A stretch of DNA of 11,130 nt from Aquisalimonas sp. (GTDB lineage: Bacteria; Pseudomonadota; Gammaproteobacteria; Nitrococcales; Aquisalimonadaceae). The position numbers and the translations under genes were made by a program. Positions 7,407 through 11,130 of this stretch are shown here, piece after piece. The stretch is taken from assembly GCA_007127625.1 (NCBI GenBank), contig SKYZ01000008.1, forward strand, positions 1-11,130. Direction: 5' to 3'. The notes beneath the pieces are model-generated. The model was not told the DNA's origin. It did not search any database and saw only the letters and a program-made list of their open reading frames with translations. Numbering within the stretch: the stretch's first letter is position 1; each line of letters begins with the position of its first letter.

Positions 7407-8311
7407 GGTGCCACTCCAGGAGCGCGGGTGTCGGTGGTTTCCTCCCGCATGGCGGCCACCAGGAAATCGACAAACTGCCGCACTTTCGGCGACAGATGGC
7501 GGTGGCGCGGATAGAGCACCCAGACGGCGGTGTGAGTGCAGGCAAAGCCGTCCAGCACCGGGATCAGCTGGCCCTGGTCCAGAGCCGCCTGCACGTAGTA
7601 GTCGGGCAGTTGCGCCAGTCCCAGGCCCTTGCGGGCGGCGTCCAGGACGGCCTGCCCGGAGTTGCCCCGCCAGTTGCCGTGCACGCGTAGGTGGCGGTGT
7701 TGTCCCCGGATGTCGAAGGTCCATTCATCGGCGGAGCCGCGCAGGCAGTTGTGGGCGGAGAGTTCCTCCAGGGTGTGCGGCCGGGCGTGGCGCTGGAAGT
7801 AGGCGGGGGAGCCCACCACGTATTCCCGTCGACCACAGAGACGGCGGGCGATCAGCGAGGAGTCCGGCAGGGCCCCGGTGCGGATGGCCACGTCGAAGCC
7901 CTCGTTGATGATGTCCACCCGCCGGTTGGTGAACTCCAGGTGCACCCGGAGCTGGGGGTGGCGCTGCAGGAAATCGTTCACCAGCGGGGCGATGAAGCGC
8001 TCGCCGAAGGTGGTGGCGCAGGTGGCCTTGAGCACCCCGGTGGGCTGGCGCTGGTAATCGTTGATGGACTCGAGGGCCTCCCGGAACCCGTCGAAGAGCT
8101 GGGCACAGTGGTCGAAATACACCGCACCGGCATCGGTAAGGCTGAGCTGGCGGGTGGTGCGGTAGAGCAGCTGCGTGCCCAGCTGCGTCTCCAGGCGCGC
8201 CACCAGCCGGCTCACGTGGGAGCTGGAGACACCCAGGCGCCGCGCCGCCCCGGCGAAGGATTCCTGCCGGACGACCTCGACGAACGCCTCGATGCGGTCC
8301 CAGTGCTGCAT
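7403..8311 (-). CDS. LysR-family transcriptional regulator, divergent from the formaldehyde operon
   Basis: This 302-residue cytoplasmic DNA-binding protein has the standard LysR layout and length. A winged helix-turn-helix occupies about residues 1-60, with the recognition region near 19-38 (SFAGAARRLGVSSSHVSRLV) and the usual RTTRQLSLTDAG wing. A periplasmic-binding-protein-like effector domain runs from about 90 to 290. ATG at 8311 is preceded by GGAG about eight bases upstream. It is transcribed divergently from the class III alcohol dehydrogenase gene across 125 bases containing a 15-bp dyad, the classic arrangement for control of the neighbour and autoregulation. The effector cannot be told; formaldehyde or its glutathione adduct is inference only. 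The stop overlaps the start codon of a DUF938 remnant. Confidence 0.93.
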   Translation of the reverse strand: MQHWDRIEAFVEVVRQESFAGAARRLGVSSSHVSRLVARLETQLGTQLLYRTTRQLSLTDAGAVYFDHCAQLFDGFREALESINDYQRQPTGVLKATCATTFGERFIAPLVNDFLQRHPQLRVHLEFTNRRVDIINEGFDVAIRTGALPDSSLIARRLCGRREYVVGSPAYFQRHARPHTLEELSAHNCLRGSADEWTFDIRGQHRHLRVHGNWRGNSGQAVLDAARKGLGLAQLPDYYVQAALDQGQLIPVLDGFACTHTAVWVLYPRHRHLSPKVRQFVDFLVAAMREETTDTRAPGVAP

Positions 8312-8323
8312 TGTTGCTCTCCG

Positions 8324-8338
8324 GCAATAATCTATTGC
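8324..8338. promoter_or_regulatory. Dyad in the lysR/dehydrogenase gap, candidate LysR binding site
   Basis: GCAATA-ATC-TATTGC is a perfect 6-3-6 inverted repeat, AT-rich against a GC-rich background. It lies 12 bases upstream of the LysR start and its centre is about 40 bases upstream of a candidate TACACT -10 hexamer at 8373-8378 for the dehydrogenase operon. The -35 of that promoter is poor, as is usual for activator-dependent promoters. It does not fit the textbook T-N11-A core exactly, so other binding proteins remain possible. Confidence 0.45.
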
Positions 8339-8372
8339 GCCATGATGCCTAATCCCGAGCCGGTACGCCTCC

Positions 8373-8378
8373 TACACT
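8373..8378 (+). promoter_or_regulatory. Candidate -10 element of the formaldehyde detoxification operon
   Basis: TACACT matches the sigma-70 -10 consensus at 4 of 6 positions, about 60 bases before the dehydrogenase ATG. No good -35 lies 16-18 bases upstream, which would suit a promoter that needs the divergent LysR protein. Confidence 0.3.
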
Positions 8379-8433
8379 GGAGAGACACAATCCACAGCGG
8401 AGCGTCGCCGCAGTGTCGACGACGAGGAGGTGA

Positions 8434-9546
<1,113 letters not shown>

Positions 9547-9558
9547 GGAGGGCCGACC

Positions 9559-10419
9559 ATGGCAGAACCCGTGGAACTCGTCTCCGCCACCAAGAGCTTC
9601 GGTGGCTGGATCAAGCGGTACCGGCACCCGTCACGGGTGCTGGGCTGCGACATGATCTTCGCCATCTACCTGCCGCCCCGGGCGGAGCAGGAGGATGTGC
9701 CCGTCTTCTGGTGGCTGTCCGGGCTTACCTGTACCGACGAGAACTTCATGCAGAAGGCGGGCGCCCAGCGGGTCGCCGCCGAGTTGGGCGTGGCCATCGT
9801 CTGTCCGGACACCAGCCCGCGGGACACCGGCCTCCCCGGCGAGGACGACAACTACGACTTCGGTTCCGGTGCCGGCTTCTATCTCAACGCCACGCGGGCC
9901 CCCTGGAATCGCCACTACCACATGTACGACTACGTCACCGGAGAGCTCCCGGCGCTGATCCGGGAGACGTTCCCGGTGAACGGCCGGGAGTCCATCTGCG
10001 GTCACTCCATGGGTGGCCACGGTGCGCTGGTCTGCGCGCTGCACAACCCGGGACGCTACGCCGCCGTGTCCGCCTTTGCGCCCATTGCCAACCCGGTGGC
10101 CTGCCCCTGGGGCGAGAAGGCCTTCAGCGGCTATCTGGGCGAGGACCGGGCCGCCTGGGCGGAGTGGGACGCCGGCGAGCTGATCCGGGCGCGTGGCTGT
10201 GACCTCCCCCTGCTGGTGGACCAGGGCGACGCCGACAACTTCCTCCGGGACGGTCAATTGCGCCCGGAGGCGCTGCAGCAGGCCTGCAGCGATGCCGGCG
10301 TGAACCTGGAGCTGCGCTACCAGCCGGGGTACGACCACTCCTACTTCTTCATTGCCACCTTCATCGAAGACCACCTGCGGTGGCACGCTGCGGCCCTGAG
10401 GCGGGCGGGCGACTCATGA
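9559..10419 (+). CDS. fghA: S-formylglutathione hydrolase
   Basis: This 286-residue cytosolic alpha/beta hydrolase of the esterase D family splits S-formylglutathione into formate and glutathione, completing the pathway begun by the dehydrogenase upstream. The nucleophile elbow is GHSMGG with S150. The acid and base are D226 (in DQGDADNFL) and H260 (in GYDHSYFF), the same layout as human esterase D. The oxyanion-region block WWLSGLTCTDENF (51-63) and DTSPRDTG (84-91) are also diagnostic. The start lies 12 bases after the dehydrogenase stop with GAGGAGG just upstream. Its stop overlaps the next start as ATGA, so the small downstream protein is translationally coupled to it. In E. coli this enzyme is called FrmB. 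Confidence 0.96.
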   Translation: MAEPVELVSATKSFGGWIKRYRHPSRVLGCDMIFAIYLPPRAEQEDVPVFWWLSGLTCTDENFMQKAGAQRVAAELGVAIVCPDTSPRDTGLPGEDDNYDFGSGAGFYLNATRAPWNRHYHMYDYVTGELPALIRETFPVNGRESICGHSMGGHGALVCALHNPGRYAAVSAFAPIANPVACPWGEKAFSGYLGEDRAAWAEWDAGELIRARGCDLPLLVDQGDADNFLRDGQLRPEALQQACSDAGVNLELRYQPGYDHSYFFIATFIEDHLRWHAAALRRAGDS

Positions 10420-10763
10420 GCAGACCAGGCCCTGACATGCCCGGCGTGCTGCCGTTCGGGCCGGCGTTCATTGTCGTGGCCGGTACCCGCTGGCGGGTGG
10501 ACGAGGACTTCGCGGGGCTCCTGGTGGACCTGGAGTTCCGTGACGGTCGTTCCGCCGGTGCCCTGTGCTTTGCCCGGCGCGGTAGCGGCGTGGCTCTCGA
10601 CGCCGCGCATCCGTGGTCCGCTGACGCGCAGGAGCGCCTACGTGCCTACATGTACGAGTGCGGCGTCAACGCCATGGTCGCCCAGGACGCGATGGATGAT
10701 CTCTTCGATACGCTTCGAGAAGTTCTGGCCGATGTGCAGGTGCCCGGTGATCTGGAGCCGTGA
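10416..10763 (+). CDS. Small protein of unknown function, coupled to the formylglutathione hydrolase gene
   Basis: The frame encodes 115 residues from ATG at 10416, which overlaps the hydrolase stop as ATGA; an in-frame ATG at 10380 inside the hydrolase gene is less likely. I do not recognise the family. The protein is acidic and appears soluble. It has an N-terminal part likely to form beta strands (FGPAFIVVAGTRWRVDEDF, then GLLVDLEF and GALCFARRG) and a helical C-terminal half (DAQERLRAYMYECGV, then MDDLFDTLREVLADV). There is no signal peptide or clear membrane helix, and two cysteines. Tight coupling to the formaldehyde genes suggests an accessory role, but nothing in the sequence states what. 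That it is a real gene is supported by the overlap and by sensible composition compared with the other frames. Confidence 0.68.
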   Translation: MSRPGPDMPGVLPFGPAFIVVAGTRWRVDEDFAGLLVDLEFRDGRSAGALCFARRGSGVALDAAHPWSADAQERLRAYMYECGVNAMVAQDAMDDLFDTLREVLADVQVPGDLEP

Positions 10764-10879
10764 GCGCTACCACCGCCGCTGGTGTGGCCACGGGCGCGCC
10801 AGTGCGGAGGTGAACCTGCTCCGCTGGCAGGGGTCAATCCACTAGTCAGACCGTCTGTCCCCAGTGCCAGCCCGGGCGC

Positions 10880-10891
10880 TTTCTCGAGAAA
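10880..10891. repeat. 12-bp perfect palindrome upstream of the lipoprotein gene
   Basis: TTTCTCGAGAAA is its own reverse complement and stands out in GC-rich intergenic DNA 46 bases before the lipoprotein ATG. It could be an operator, but no regulator is adjacent and a chance palindrome of this size is not excluded. Apart from a small CAGAC-C-GTCTG dyad at 10847-10857, the rest of the gap 10764-10937 shows nothing I can interpret. Confidence 0.3.
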
Positions 10892-10937
10892 TCCTCGGCC
10901 GGTGCCTGCGTCTCTGTCGCCGGGTGAGGTGCCTTGT

Positions 10938-11130
10938 ATGTCCCACTTGCGTGCTGTCGGGCTGCTGATCACGGTGGTCCTCCTGCTTTCGGCTTGCAGC
11001 CGCCTGGAGTTCGCCTATGAGTACGGGGACTGGTTCGCGGCCCGGCGGGTTGCCAGCTACCTGGATCTGGATCGCGACCAGCGTCGTGATGTGCGTGCGG
11101 ACCTTCAGGCGTACCGGGATTTCCACAGGA
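10938..11130 (+). CDS. DUF6279-like lipoprotein, N-terminal part only
   Basis: Sixty-four codons are visible before the window ends. Residues 1-19 (MSHLRAVGLLITVVLLLSA) followed by Cys20 make a textbook lipoprotein signal with lipobox LSAC, then SRLEFAYEYGDWFAARRVAS and YLDLDRDQRRDV. The pattern of a Tyr/Trp-rich start followed by a D-L-D-x-x-Q helix is what I associate with DUF6279 family lipoproteins of proteobacteria, whose function is not known. Ser after the lipid-bearing Cys predicts outer-membrane sorting. The start is supported by GAGG at 10926-10929, eight bases upstream. Whether it is co-transcribed with the formaldehyde genes is unclear, as 174 bases separate them. Confidence 0.75.
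   Translation, partial: MSHLRAVGLLITVVLLLSACSRLEFAYEYGDWFAARRVASYLDLDRDQRRDVRADLQAYRDFHR

Noticed and set aside
10855..10870. CTG-N10-CAG spacing resembling a LexA box upstream of the lipoprotein gene.
   Set aside because: The ten central bases are GC-rich and lack the alternating AT core of a LexA site, and the downstream gene is not an SOS-type gene.

Overview
The window is GC-rich, densely coding DNA from a proteobacterium, most likely a gammaproteobacterium. The clues are a class III alcohol dehydrogenase / S-formylglutathione hydrolase pair under a divergent LysR regulator, a DUF938-type methyltransferase, a PutP symporter, a DUF6279-like lipoprotein and a large PAS-GGDEF-EAL protein. 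The genus cannot be fixed from the sequence. A halophilic or marine relative of the Ectothiorhodospiraceae/Halomonas type is a guess only. There are no rRNA or tRNA genes, insertion sequences, CRISPR arrays or phage genes; this is ordinary chromosome.

Layout, left to right. (1) Positions 1-748, minus strand: the N-terminal 249 residues of a periplasmic TAXI-type TRAP solute receptor, cut by the window edge. A 9-bp perfect inverted repeat overlaps its candidate promoter. (2) 895-1503, minus: a DUF938 SAM-dependent methyltransferase-like protein. (3) 1691-5673, plus: two genes overlapping by ATGA. The first encodes an NMT1/SsuA-like substrate-binding lipoprotein, the second a 971-residue membrane sensor with HAMP, two PAS, GGDEF and EAL domains. 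No ABC permease or ATPase is present, so the binding protein probably feeds a signal into c-di-GMP turnover rather than into transport. (4) 5703-7160, minus, convergent: PutP sodium/proline symporter, separated from (3) by a short stem-loop. (5) 7328-7406, minus: a short decayed remnant of a second DUF938 gene, directly coupled to the end of the LysR gene. (6) 7403-8311, minus: LysR regulator, divergent from (7), 8437-10763, plus: class III alcohol dehydrogenase, S-formylglutathione hydrolase and a small unknown protein, the last overlapping the hydrolase by ATGA. This is the glutathione-dependent formaldehyde detoxification operon. (8) 10938-11130, plus: the start of a DUF6279-like lipoprotein, cut by the right edge.

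Functionally, formaldehyde reacts with glutathione to S-hydroxymethylglutathione, the dehydrogenase oxidises it to S-formylglutathione, and the hydrolase releases formate and glutathione; the divergent LysR protein is the obvious candidate regulator. The most interesting unit is the substrate-binding protein / GGDEF-EAL pair, which resembles in logic the NspS-MbaA polyamine-sensing pair of Vibrio cholerae but uses a different binding-protein family. Its ligand is unknown.
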